Positions 17,334 through 25,466 of a stretch of DNA of 37,369 nucleotides are shown here, in pieces. The position numbers were made by a program, and so were the translations under genes. The DNA lies in contig JAVCCM010000170.1 in assembly GCA_030765455.1 (NCBI GenBank), positions 1 to 37,369 of the forward strand. Direction: 5' to 3'. Position 1 is the stretch's first letter, and each line of letters starts with the position of its first letter. Under the pieces are notes generated by a model. That model was not told the origin of the DNA. It worked only from the letters and a program-made list of their open reading frames with translations, and made no database searches. The stretch is from Candidatus Electryonea clarkiae. Its GTDB lineage: Bacteria > Electryoneota > Electryoneia > Electryoneales > Electryoneaceae.

Positions 17334-17606
17334 TTATTTCCAGGAGTTAATTGTTTCGCCAACGCTGAACTTAAGCTTGTTGAGTTTTAGATCCGCTTCT
17401 TTATTCCAATTGTTGTTCTTTTGATGTTTCTCAATTTCTTCCAAAGCAATTTTTCTCAATTTGAATGCATCATCCCGAAGTGTTCCGAAAATGATACCGC
17501 ACCCGGCATCTTTTCTTTTAGAGTCTCCCAGATCAGCCAATATCAACATTTTGCGGCTAAGCTCCAGAACAGCAATTATATGATCATTAACGTTTGGCAA
17601 TTGCAC
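17334..17606 (-). CDS. 90-residue hypothetical protein, first gene of the cytochrome operon
   Basis: I do not recognise this protein with confidence. It is cytosolic (no signal or membrane segment), mostly helical and charged; notable is the stretch KRKDAGCGIIFGTLRDDAFK with a Gly-rich turn and one Cys, followed by a basic helix. A GTG start at 17606 has AGGA five bases upstream, and lies about 26 bases after the predicted sigma-54 transcription start. It ends 15 bases before the 9-haem gene. Small helical proteins beside multihaem cytochromes may help assembly or regulation, but the role here is unknown. Confidence 0.75.
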   Translation of the reverse strand: MQLPNVNDHIIAVLELSRKMLILADLGDSKRKDAGCGIIFGTLRDDAFKLRKIALEEIEKHQKNNNWNKEADLKLNKLKFSVGETINSWK

Positions 17607-17642
17607 TACGATCCTGTTTGATTAATAGACAAATCATGCTAA

Positions 17643-17658
17643 AGCATAATACGTGCCA
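17643..17658 (-). promoter_or_regulatory. Sigma-54 (-24/-12) promoter of the cytochrome operon
   Basis: The minus strand reads TGGCACG-TATT-ATGCT. The GG (17657-17656) and GC (17645-17644) are exactly ten bases apart and the -24 half is a perfect match to TGGCACG. The start site should be near 17632, giving a leader of about 26 bases before the GTG at 17606 with its AGGA site in place. A sigma-54 activator is encoded directly upstream. Confidence 0.75.
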
Positions 17659-17765
17659 TTTTTCACATACCTGAATCATTCTTGTTAACATATAGAATAA
17701 TAAGTGCTTCTGTCCTTGTCTATTTTTGATTGTGCCATATATGTGTGACGATTAATTGAATTTAG

Positions 17766-17808
17766 TTACATTTTATTTCTTTACATTATTTTACTGTACA
17801 TTTTTGTC
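17766..17808. promoter_or_regulatory. Three direct TTACAT-type sites at 15-base spacing (candidate enhancers)
   Basis: TTACATTTTATT starts at 17766, TTACATTATTTT at 17781 and GTACATTTTTGTC at 17796, 15 bases apart. The last is repeated in inverse orientation at 17904-17915. They lie about 110-160 bases upstream of the sigma-54 promoter, where enhancer-binding sites are expected. Confidence 0.45.
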
Positions 17809-17903
17809 TATGGATAGCATCTTTTGTGATTCATGTTAATTAAAAGGTTATGAGGAATATTACAAAGGCAATAAGAATGATAATGTTCAGAAATGAATTT
17901 GTG

Positions 17904-17915
17904 GACAAAAATGTA
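17904..17915. promoter_or_regulatory. Inverted copy of the TACATTTTTGTC site
   Basis: GACAAAAATGTA here is the exact reverse complement of TACATTTTTGTC at 17797-17808. The pair is about 100 bases apart. Confidence 0.45.
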
Positions 17916-17962
17916 ATATGAACAGTCCACCCGTCATGCGAACAATTTTGGTTTTCGAAGGT

Positions 17963-19699
17963 TTATTGTAAGTCGAGGTATCTATATAATGTTGTTCTGC
18001 TTATTCCAAGCATTTTTGCTGCAAGGATTTTCTTTCCCCCCGCTTTGCGCATAGCGCGTTGAACATCAGCAAGAACAAGCTTTGGATGACGTCCCCTTCG
18101 CTTTCTTCTGTTATATTTAGTATCTTGTTGGATTTCAAGTGGCAAATGGCTTGATTGAATAACAAGTGTATCGCATCTCACGAGTGAATACTGGATTGCA
18201 TTTGCCAGCTCACGAATATTCCCAGGCCAATTATAGCTGAAAAGACAATTAAGCGCATCAGGGGAAAACTCTTTCCGATCGATATTATTTTCCTTTGAAT
18301 AGATATCAAGAAAATGATCAACAAGCAGAGTGATATCTGTTCTTCTTTCTCTCAGGGGTGCAACAACTATTGGAACTACTGCCAGTCTGTAGTAAAGATC
18401 CTCTCTGAATGTTCCGGCACGGATTAAATCTTTCAAGTTCTTGTTAGTTGCACAGATAACCCTTGCATCAACTTTGACAGTTTTCTCGCTTCCAACAGGC
18501 TCAAAACTTTTTTCCTGGAGCACGCGAAGTATTTTTACCTGCATACTTTGTGAAATTTCACCAATTTCATCAAGGAATAAAACACCTTTGTCTGCTAACT
18601 CAAAACGACCTTTCTTATCACGCGTTGCTCCGGTAAAAGCACCTTTTACATGTCCGAAAAGCTCACTCTCAAGTATTCCCTCCGGAAGCGCACCGCAATT
18701 AACGGGAACAAATGGTTGATCTCGCCGAGCGCTCAACTCATGCAGCGCACGCGCAACCATCTCTTTTCCTGTACCACTTTCACCTTGAATCAAAACAGAA
18801 ACATTCACTTTGGAAAGATCTTGAATTAATTTTAACAAGCTCTGCATGGTCCTGTGATTCCCGATCATACCCTGGTAACCGGTTTTTTCTTTCAACCGGT
18901 TGCGAAGCCGGGTTATCTCTGTTCTATCCCGGAAAATGACCAAAGCACCTGAATCATTGCCTGTTGATCGAGTTAAGGGACTTACCGATAATTCAAGCTC
19001 ACGATTTTGTCCCTCCGGATGTTCATAAGTAGCAGAATACTGAAATGATTCAAATGAAACTATCTCAGATTTTTCTTTCGAGCAGTAAGCACAATTTTCA
19101 CCACAAATAAAATCCGGAATTACTTCATGACAATCATTTCCAATTATCTTCCCACGTTTTATTCCCAGGATTTCTTCAGCGGCATTGTTTATATAAAAAA
19201 CTTTTCTGCGTTCGTCATGAGCCAGAACACCGTCAGTCATAGTGTCAAGAATCTGCCCATAAGTATTTCTTAGTTCAATAATACCATATAAATAACCATG
19301 ATCGAACAGGGCATGAATCCTGTTTTTTATCTCATCGCGAATTCTGCGAAAATAATAGATCAGATCATCTTCATTATCATTATGAAGAGAAGGATTCATT
19401 AATCCCCAATGAATTCTTGCCGGAGACCCTGGGAATTGAGGGCAGCTTTCCTCGAGCTGCATACATAGAGTTATCACAATATCGAATTGCTCAGAAAGGA
19501 CATCCTTCATCAATATCGCTTTTTCCGGCAGGTCCATACCAACTTCGCGTAATGCCTGTCTTGCAATTGGATGTGTAGCGTGGTCAGTATCGCTTACAGC
19601 CATGACTTCAACATTATTTGGCGAAATCCTGGCAGCAAATTGCTCAGCCATCAAGCTTCTTCCCGCCACCCCTGTGCATGCAAATAAAATTCTAAACAT
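17963..19699 (-). CDS. Sigma-54 activator with ArsC-like N-terminus and PAS domain
   Basis: This 578-residue regulator has an unusual layout. Residues 1-135 resemble thioredoxin-coupled arsenate reductase/low-molecular-weight phosphatase: ILFACTGVAGRS gives the CX5R loop (Cys8, Arg14), LCMQLEESC gives Cys79 and Cys86 spaced as the relay Cys82/Cys89 of pI258 ArsC, followed by IHWGL. The general acid Asp is Asn in MNP and the P-loop Asn is Val, so catalysis may be lost. A PAS domain (about 145-260) with a Cys cluster (DCHEV, ICGENCAYC) follows. The AAA+ core has GESGTGKE, the sigma-54 contact loop GAFTGA and Walker B FLDEIGE; a Fis-type HTH ends the protein. It is therefore a sigma-54-dependent activator with redox, thiol or oxyanion sensing, likely of the cytochrome operon downstream. 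Confidence 0.88.
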   Translation of the reverse strand: MFRILFACTGVAGRSLMAEQFAARISPNNVEVMAVSDTDHATHPIARQALREVGMDLPEKAILMKDVLSEQFDIVITLCMQLEESCPQFPGSPARIHWGLMNPSLHNDNEDDLIYYFRRIRDEIKNRIHALFDHGYLYGIIELRNTYGQILDTMTDGVLAHDERRKVFYINNAAEEILGIKRGKIIGNDCHEVIPDFICGENCAYCSKEKSEIVSFESFQYSATYEHPEGQNRELELSVSPLTRSTGNDSGALVIFRDRTEITRLRNRLKEKTGYQGMIGNHRTMQSLLKLIQDLSKVNVSVLIQGESGTGKEMVARALHELSARRDQPFVPVNCGALPEGILESELFGHVKGAFTGATRDKKGRFELADKGVLFLDEIGEISQSMQVKILRVLQEKSFEPVGSEKTVKVDARVICATNKNLKDLIRAGTFREDLYYRLAVVPIVVAPLRERRTDITLLVDHFLDIYSKENNIDRKEFSPDALNCLFSYNWPGNIRELANAIQYSLVRCDTLVIQSSHLPLEIQQDTKYNRRKRRGRHPKLVLADVQRAMRKAGGKKILAAKMLGISRTTLYRYLDLQ

Positions 19700-19829
19700 G
19701 AATGCGCTCTGTTCAGTAAATAGTGTTACGAAAATAATATATTATTACAGTATGGCTGTAACATAGAGGCGTGAAGATAAGAACCCATTATCATGAATTC
19801 CAATAGACAAATTGTAGAAAATCTTTACT

Positions 19830-19859
19830 CGGGTTAGACAGTGCGAGGTTCCGCACCCG
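19830..19859. repeat. Nested hairpin in the spacer after the 19903-20826 gene
   Basis: GTGCG/CGCAC (19841-19856) is nested within an outer CGGGT/ACCCG pairing. It is adjacent to the GTAG-tagged hairpin at 19865-19889. No U-run, so not a clear terminator. Confidence 0.35.
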
Positions 19860-19864
19860 GTTTT

Positions 19865-19889
19865 AGCAGCGCGATGGGAACGCTGCTAC
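19865..19889 (-). repeat. Single REP-like hairpin with GTAG foot
   Basis: On the minus strand GTAG is followed by CAGCG, a nine-base loop region and CGCTGCT. A GTAG tetranucleotide at the foot of a hairpin is the mark of REP elements. It lies in the spacer after the 19903-20826 gene. Confidence 0.4.
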
Positions 19890-19902
19890 GAACAGACTTT
19901 AA

Positions 19903-20826
19903 TCATCTTACTGGACCTAATTCGTGTCCCATCTTCATCTTGAGGCGAGATATGATTTTATGAATAGTCCCTCTTGCTGAATCCGCTTTTACCGAGCAAA
20001 TACCTGATCTTTCAGACCCGCTTCCACCATATTCGGTCATCATTTTGCCGATATTTTCGTTGTGATAAAGAGGGTGATCAATGAAAAAAGCACTCTTCAC
20101 GATTTCTATTACTATATGGTCAGCTTCTCTTCGATCATGAAAAATACGGATGTTGACATTACTCCGTGAATTAAGCGCAAATACAAGAAACCGGTTTCCC
20201 ATAGGTACTAAATTCAGCTTTCTATAATCAGTAATGGAAATATTATTTTTTGTATGTGTATGCGCTACTAGAATTTTTTTGAAATTTTCTTCTTCGCTGA
20301 TAAATCGATTGATTCGTTCTTTTACAGCCAGATTATTAAGAATACTATCAATACCTTCCATCTTCTTAATTGCTTCGAGAACCATATAATTATAATCCGA
20401 AATCTCTTCCATTCCAGAGCGTCTGTCGAGAGTAAAGCCAAGCAGTATCCAACCAGTTGGATGGAGAACATCTACATAAGAAAAATTTCCACTACCCAAC
20501 CGGTCAAGTTCTTCAAGAATATCATCGTACTTTTCAAGTTTTGTTGAATCATAATACTCATACACCAGCTTTGCGGAACTGGGTGCATCTCCCACTTTTC
20601 CCTTCACACCCTCAGGTATTTCCGTTTCAACAGTAGTACTATTAAACCAGATTGCACAGTTATCGTGATAGGGAAGATTAGCAACAATGTCGCCTTCTTT
20701 TATCTCAACCCAACCCTTCTTCACCTCTCTGGCGTCACTAAATATCACTTCCCTTTCGCCTTCCATGTCCATTATCATAGCTGCACATAAAATGCCGTCC
20801 AAATTCGGATGTACAAACAGACGCAT
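19903..20826 (-). CDS. DHH-family-like protein without the DHH motif
   Basis: This 307-residue cytosolic protein resembles a group of DHH-superfamily proteins often called exopolyphosphatase-like. The N-terminus RLFVHPNLDGILCAAMI keeps the LDG loop of the usual SDFDG, and EGDIVANLPYHDNCAIWF matches ENDILTNVPY...LWF. In active members WFDHH follows; here it is WFNST (Asn62-Ser63-Thr64), so the metal-binding Asp-His-His is gone. The C-terminal half keeps a DHHA1-like layout (IRIFHDRREADH, GGSGSERSGICSVKA). Thus it is probably not a phosphoesterase and may be a regulatory paralogue. The ATG at 20826 has GGGAG at proper spacing; a GTG two codons earlier is too close to it. It diverges from the histidine kinase. 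Confidence 0.55.
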   Translation of the reverse strand: MRLFVHPNLDGILCAAMIMDMEGEREVIFSDAREVKKGWVEIKEGDIVANLPYHDNCAIWFNSTTVETEIPEGVKGKVGDAPSSAKLVYEYYDSTKLEKYDDILEELDRLGSGNFSYVDVLHPTGWILLGFTLDRRSGMEEISDYNYMVLEAIKKMEGIDSILNNLAVKERINRFISEEENFKKILVAHTHTKNNISITDYRKLNLVPMGNRFLVFALNSRSNVNIRIFHDRREADHIVIEIVKSAFFIDHPLYHNENIGKMMTEYGGSGSERSGICSVKADSARGTIHKIISRLKMKMGHELGPVR

Positions 20827-21245
20827 AATCACTCCCGTTTTAATTATTGCCTTATAAGCTTTTATAAATGCTTATTTAGTACGTGTTATATACTGAAGAG
20901 CTGTAATTACTGTATTCAGACTTACCTTATAAGTTGCTCAGGTAATTATACTCTTCGGTACATGCGTACATGTAAGATCTTGCATTCCGGAAACAGATTC
21001 AAATTGACATCGAACCGAGAAGAATAAGAACGCGTAAACGTACAAAGTTCTTATTTGCATGTCAATCATGATACTTACTTCAATTCAAATATTTTGAACC
21101 AGATATTGATCTGATAATTTACAGAATTTATTGATTTACCTGTTTGCATGGATTTGATTGCAATGCTATATTCCAAACGCATTTAGTCAACCAAAAATTA
21201 TCAGTTCACAGCAACTGTTTACGTATAGTTAAAATCTTGAGGACT
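20827..21245. other. Divergent intergenic region with repeats and a long hairpin
   Basis: No gene seen. The palindrome CTTATAAG occurs at 20851-20858 and 20926-20933. A long imperfect inverted repeat lies at 21003-21066 (annotated separately). Both could serve control of the two divergent genes. Confidence 0.4.
21003..21066. repeat. Long imperfect inverted repeat upstream of the histidine kinase
   Basis: ATTGACAT (21003-21010) pairs with ATGTCAAT (21059-21066), and AATAAGAAC (21023-21031) pairs with GTTCTTATT (21047-21055). The arms enclose a 15-base loop. It may be an operator or a leader structure. Confidence 0.5.
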
Positions 21246-24200
21246 ATGCCCCTCTTACGGATATTATTTACTCAGGTATTGCAAAGAACATTTCTTCTTG
21301 TTCTCTTCACATCGCTGTCTCTCTTCGTTAATATATCCTTTGCTGATTCGGATATTTTCGCCGAAAACGGCAAATCATTCCTGGAAGCATATACTCTGGA
21401 GGAAACTGGTGGCGCCTCCCAGAATTTCGGGATCGTTCAGGATTACCAGGGATTGATTTTTATTGCCAACCTGAAAGGGATAATGGAATTCGACGGTGGG
21501 CGTTGGAGAATCACCCGCCATTTTGAAAAAAAACGTCCAGTCTCAATCGACATTGATTCCACAGGTCGTATCTATGTAGGGTTTCAGGGAGATATAGGTT
21601 ATCTGCATTTAGATTCTTTTGGTCGTTACAGAGTAAACTCCCTTCGATTTAACCTCCCGGATTCTATAAAAAATATTGGTCATATATGGGGCACAAAAGC
21701 TACAAGCGAAGGCGTCTTTTTCCGTTCACCCAACAGGATATTCAGGTGGAAATCTAATGACACTGAAGATCGAAAAGGCGAGATGAAGGTCTGGAGCTTC
21801 CCTGAGGGCAACAAAATACTTGGTTTATCAAATATTGACGGACGATGTCTATTCTGGCAAAAAAACGTTGGCTTGATGGAAATAAAAAATGATTCCTGTT
21901 TTAATATTTCTGGAAGTGAATCACTGGCAGATATACCGGTAAGGAGTATTTCTTCATTTGGTAAGGATACCCTACTCCTTTCCTGTGAAACCCAGGGACT
22001 TTACTTGTTCAACGGTTCCTCTGCCGGGGTGTTCAACTCACAGATCCAGAAGTTTGCTAAGGAGAATTTCGCGATAAGCTGTGTCCATCTACGGGATGAG
22101 CGTTATGCCCTGGCGACACGGTTTGGCGGTTTGGCAATTTTCAATAAAAAAGGCAGAATACTACGAATAATTAATCAGTCCGATGGATTACCTGATAACA
22201 ATATACTTGGCGTCCCGTTTCTGGACAGGCAGGGCGGATTATGGCTGCCATTGAACTACGGTCTTGCACGGATCGAGGCTTTATCGCCAGTAGAATATTA
22301 TGATTTTGACCTTGGAATTGCTGGAAATGTACATAGCATCATACGTTTTAATGATGATCTATATATGGGTGCCTCACAGGGTGTTCGCGTTCTGAAACCA
22401 TCAACCTTACCTGGGCGTCCTGCTTCTTTTCAACCACTGAAGGGCGCAGAAAACCGCTGCTGGATGTTTAAGTCTGTTAAAAACCGTTTGTACATGGTCA
22501 GCGCCCAGGGGCTCGAAGAAATTGTGGATGCTGCAAAACCGCCCAAATTAATTCATAAAATGAAAATGGCTTATTGTCTCACTGTATCTCCGGATTCAAC
22601 AAGATTATTTGTCGGCACTTATGACGATGGCGTTCATTCATTTAAATCTAAGAATAATGATTGGATGTACGAGGGACGTATAGAGGGCACCGCAAACCAG
22701 GTTTTATTAATGGAAAGTACCCGCAAGGGCGATCTCTGGCTTTCAGCGGCTTATCGTTATGTTCAGCGTGTACAGCTTAAACTGTCGGATACCGGAGAAA
22801 TTATTGATACGGAAATATCCTCTTTTGATACTTCAAAAGGTCTGCCTGATATCAGCCATTATTATCCCCTGATTTTAAACGATGAAGTATATTTTGGCAA
22901 TCCGGCAGGTTTGTTCAGGTATAATGGGGATCTTGATTTATTCGTTCCTGATTCAATTCTTGGCGATGATTTCGGTTCAGGTGAAAGAGGGATGTGGAAC
23001 CTTACTCCCGGCACTGATGGAAAAGTATGGTTCAATTCCCAGTTTGCCAAAGGTGCTTGTGTATCTCCGGGTGATGAAGGTAATTACAAGTTGAATTATC
23101 CTATGCTGCGTATCTCTCAATCGACTTTCCTCAGCTTCTTCCCTGAGGCGAATGGGACAATTGTGTGGGCAGGTAGTGAAGATGGCAGGCTTGTCAGGTA
23201 TAATGAAGCCTATGATTACCCTGATACATTGAAATTTCACGCGATTGTGCGTCGAGTAACTGTTGATCAGGACTCTGTTCTGCTCGACGGCAGCAAGCCC
23301 TTGTCATGGGCGTCTCCCCAACTACCATATAAGAAAAATTCCATACGCTTTGAATATACTTTACCCAGGTATGATGCACCCGAAGCAAAGAAATATCAAT
23401 ACCGGCTTATCGGTTTGAGTGATTCCTGGTCTGAATGGACAAATGAAACTTATAAGGATTTCAACAGCCTTCATGAAGGAAAATATCTTTTCGAAGTTCG
23501 TGGATATGACGTCTATTATTTTGAAAGCGAAGTCGGCTCCTTTGAATTCATAATACTCCCTCCCTGGTATAGAACTATCTGGGCATATCTCTTATACATA
23601 GCCGGGTTTGTGGCATTGGTTTACCTACTCCTCAAATGGAGGTTTCACAGGTTGGAGATGCAAAAACGTCAACTGGAAATAGTTGTCGAGCGGAGAACCA
23701 CACAGCTTGCAGAGGCGAACAAAGAAATCAGTATGTATAACGAGCAACTTGAATCAATGGTCAGTGAAAGAACCAGGCAGTTGGTATTAAGCGAACGCCA
23801 GGCGGTTTTCGGGCAACTTGTCCAGGGGATAGTACATAATTTAAGAAATCCGCTTACCGCCAGTTCTGTCAGTACAGAATTAATTCGGCTTGCTGTTGAG
23901 AAATCTCAGAAAAAACAATTCACGGATAAAGATAAAGAAATTGCAGTTCTGCGGAAGATGGCAGATACTATTTCAAGTTCGGTAAGCTGGATCGGGCAGG
24001 CAAACAAAACACTCGGCGATATGATCACTAACCTGTTAACTAAAAGCAGCTCGGATAAAGGTGCAGATATTAAGTTAGTGAGTATAAATAACCTGGTTCA
24101 GTCGGAACTCGATTTTCTTGATGCAGACCGCGTATTTAAGCACAAAGTCCTGAAAGAGATCAATTTGTCTGATGAGGATTTTAAAGTACGCGTAGTCCCA

Positions 24201-24572
24201 GGTGAATTGTCCCAGGTATTCCAGAATATTGTCCGGAATGCCATAGATGCAATGCACAATCAAACGAATCCAACTATCAAAATCTCTACTAAGTGCAAAG
24301 ACAGCGAGATTGTAATTCGGATTGCCGATAACGGTCCAGGCATTTCAGAAGAGATAATCAATAATGTGTTTGATCCGTTCTTTACTACTAAGCCCGCAGC
24401 CGGTGACGAAAATGCTAACCCGAATGAACCAAAAGGAACCGGGCTCGGATTGTGGATGAGCAAACAAACCCTCGAGAGTTATGGTGGACAAATTGAGGTG
24501 GAAAGTGAAACAGGGCAAGGCACAACCTTCTATTTGAAACTACCAGTGACACCAGAAGAGGAGGTCTCCTAA
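21246..24572 (+). CDS. Beta-propeller sensor histidine kinase
   Basis: This 1108-residue membrane kinase has an N-terminal signal or transmembrane segment (TFLLVLFTSLSLFVNISFA), a large sensor of two-component-regulator propeller repeats (e.g. GLIFIANLKGIMEFDGGRW, DGLPDNNILG, GGLWLPLNYGLARIE), a Y_Y_Y domain (YQYRLIGLSDSWSEW...YLFEVRGYD), a transmembrane helix (IWAYLLYIAGFVALVYLLL), a coiled coil and a kinase core. The H-box is VHNLRNPL (about His864), the N-box QNIVRNAIDAM, then DNGPGI, FDPFFTTKP and GTGLGLW. There is no receiver or DNA-binding domain, so a separate response regulator (not encoded in this window) is needed. The ATG at 21246 with GAGG just upstream starts at the signal sequence. 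The gene stands alone; ligand is unknown. Confidence 0.88.
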   Translation: MPLLRILFTQVLQRTFLLVLFTSLSLFVNISFADSDIFAENGKSFLEAYTLEETGGASQNFGIVQDYQGLIFIANLKGIMEFDGGRWRITRHFEKKRPVSIDIDSTGRIYVGFQGDIGYLHLDSFGRYRVNSLRFNLPDSIKNIGHIWGTKATSEGVFFRSPNRIFRWKSNDTEDRKGEMKVWSFPEGNKILGLSNIDGRCLFWQKNVGLMEIKNDSCFNISGSESLADIPVRSISSFGKDTLLLSCETQGLYLFNGSSAGVFNSQIQKFAKENFAISCVHLRDERYALATRFGGLAIFNKKGRILRIINQSDGLPDNNILGVPFLDRQGGLWLPLNYGLARIEALSPVEYYDFDLGIAGNVHSIIRFNDDLYMGASQGVRVLKPSTLPGRPASFQPLKGAENRCWMFKSVKNRLYMVSAQGLEEIVDAAKPPKLIHKMKMAYCLTVSPDSTRLFVGTYDDGVHSFKSKNNDWMYEGRIEGTANQVLLMESTRKGDLWLSAAYRYVQRVQLKLSDTGEIIDTEISSFDTSKGLPDISHYYPLILNDEVYFGNPAGLFRYNGDLDLFVPDSILGDDFGSGERGMWNLTPGTDGKVWFNSQFAKGACVSPGDEGNYKLNYPMLRISQSTFLSFFPEANGTIVWAGSEDGRLVRYNEAYDYPDTLKFHAIVRRVTVDQDSVLLDGSKPLSWASPQLPYKKNSIRFEYTLPRYDAPEAKKYQYRLIGLSDSWSEWTNETYKDFNSLHEGKYLFEVRGYDVYYFESEVGSFEFIILPPWYRTIWAYLLYIAGFVALVYLLLKWRFHRLEMQKRQLEIVVERRTTQLAEANKEISMYNEQLESMVSERTRQLVLSERQAVFGQLVQGIVHNLRNPLTASSVSTELIRLAVEKSQKKQFTDKDKEIAVLRKMADTISSSVSWIGQANKTLGDMITNLLTKSSSDKGADIKLVSINNLVQSELDFLDADRVFKHKVLKEINLSDEDFKVRVVPGELSQVFQNIVRNAIDAMHNQTNPTIKISTKCKDSEIVIRIADNGPGISEEIINNVFDPFFTTKPAAGDENANPNEPKGTGLGLWMSKQTLESYGGQIEVESETGQGTTFYLKLPVTPEEEVS

Positions 24573-24600
24573 AGACACCATCGAAAATACCTCCTTTTTT
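24559..24600 (+). terminator. Terminator overlapping the kinase stop codon
   Basis: AGGAGGT (24559-24565) pairs with ACCTCCT (24589-24595), which runs into six T residues. The stem starts inside the last codons of the kinase gene. Confidence 0.5.
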
Positions 24601-24881
24601 CTTAAACTTCTTGTTTAATTGCTAACTTCCCCTTAGTTCTTCATTAACAACTATCTCACTAAAATCAATGACCATTTCTTTGTTGACTGGGATGCCTCCT
24701 GGAGCCTCTTTCAAATCCCAAATATCCCAAATGACATCTGTTAATCCTGACAAAACCCCCCGAATTCACAAGAATTACCTGTCAGCCGGTTTTTCAAATC
24801 CCAAAAACCCCAAATGAACTGCAAAACCAGAGCGAATTTTATCAAAATATTTGTGATGTATGATTCTATTAATTAACAATC

Positions 24882-24910
24882 TTGACAAGTATCTGATAAT
24901 AATTTATAAT
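24882..24910 (+). promoter_or_regulatory. Consensus sigma-70 promoter TTGACA-N17-TATAAT
   Basis: TTGACA at 24882-24887 and TATAAT at 24905-24910 are 17 bases apart, a perfect match. There is no gene for about 550 bases downstream, so it may drive a small RNA or a long leader for the peptide genes. Confidence 0.6.
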
Positions 24911-24916
24911 TATATA

Positions 24917-25025
24917 AGCAGGAGTATTATCAGTTTCACCGATTGGAGATAGTTTGGTTCAAATGATGATCATAACAGCGCATATCTGATTCAGAATTTT
25001 GGAGGCAAATTCTCAGGTTTTTTGT
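24917..25025 (+). ncRNA. Candidate short transcript ending in a hairpin with T-run
   Basis: The start follows the consensus promoter. AGAATTT (24993-24999) and AAATTCT (25007-25013) form a hairpin with loop TGGAGGC, followed by CAGGTTTTTTG. The transcript would be about 110 bases. It encodes at most an eight-codon frame (ATGATGATC...TGA at 24964). It could be a small RNA or an attenuated leader. Confidence 0.3.
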
Positions 25026-25466
25026 TTCTTGCAGAGATGTAAGAGGTCAAAAAACGCAAAAATAAAAATGGCTGTTTATTCCTAAAATCCTTGTGAGTTT
25101 TTATCCCGGTCTCTCGAGATTTGAATGAATTTGAATAAACTGGTGAGAATTGCCTGATACAGGGAGTTATTTCCCATTCAGTGGCAGTACTCTGAGGATT
25201 TGAGGTCTCTCTTAAAATTAGATTACTATATTTACCAACATATAATATTTACAAATATTTATACGGGGATTTATGAGTAATAATCAACCAATTAGAATAT
25301 CAATATCAATTCTGGTAAGGTATTTGCTAGTGAGGAAAAGTTAAAATCACTATGCATTTGATTTTGTATGCTATAGAGCTAAGGAAGTAAAGCAACAAGT
25401 TCAGATATCAGGCTTTCAACAGAAAGTCAAAGTAGCAAGAAAAAACCTAATTTAAGGAGTATTAAC

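Larger units (their letters stand above)
17607..17962. other. Regulatory spacer between the sigma-54 activator and the cytochrome operon
   Basis: No gene seen in this A/T-rich spacer. It contains the sigma-54 promoter (17644-17658), repeated TTACAT sites (17766-17808) and an inverted copy (17904-17915), each annotated separately. Confidence 0.6.
24573..25466. other. Long 890-base spacer between kinase and peptide genes
   Basis: No protein gene of normal length. It has a consensus sigma-70 promoter (24882-24910) followed by a hairpin with T-run (24993-25025). A short frame with GGGGA upstream (25273-25344, 23 codons) could be a very small gene, but I cannot support it further. Confidence 0.5.

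Noticed and set aside
17726..17740. A second TGGCAC (minus) as another sigma-54 promoter
   Set aside because: The -12 GC is missing at the required ten-base spacing.
19830..19889. Double hairpin as a terminator of the 19903-20826 gene
   Set aside because: Neither stem is followed by a U-run on either strand; the GTAG foot suggests a REP-like element instead.
25273..25344. 23-codon frame with GGGGA upstream
   Set aside because: Too short and without a signal peptide or similarity to the peptide pair; could be chance.
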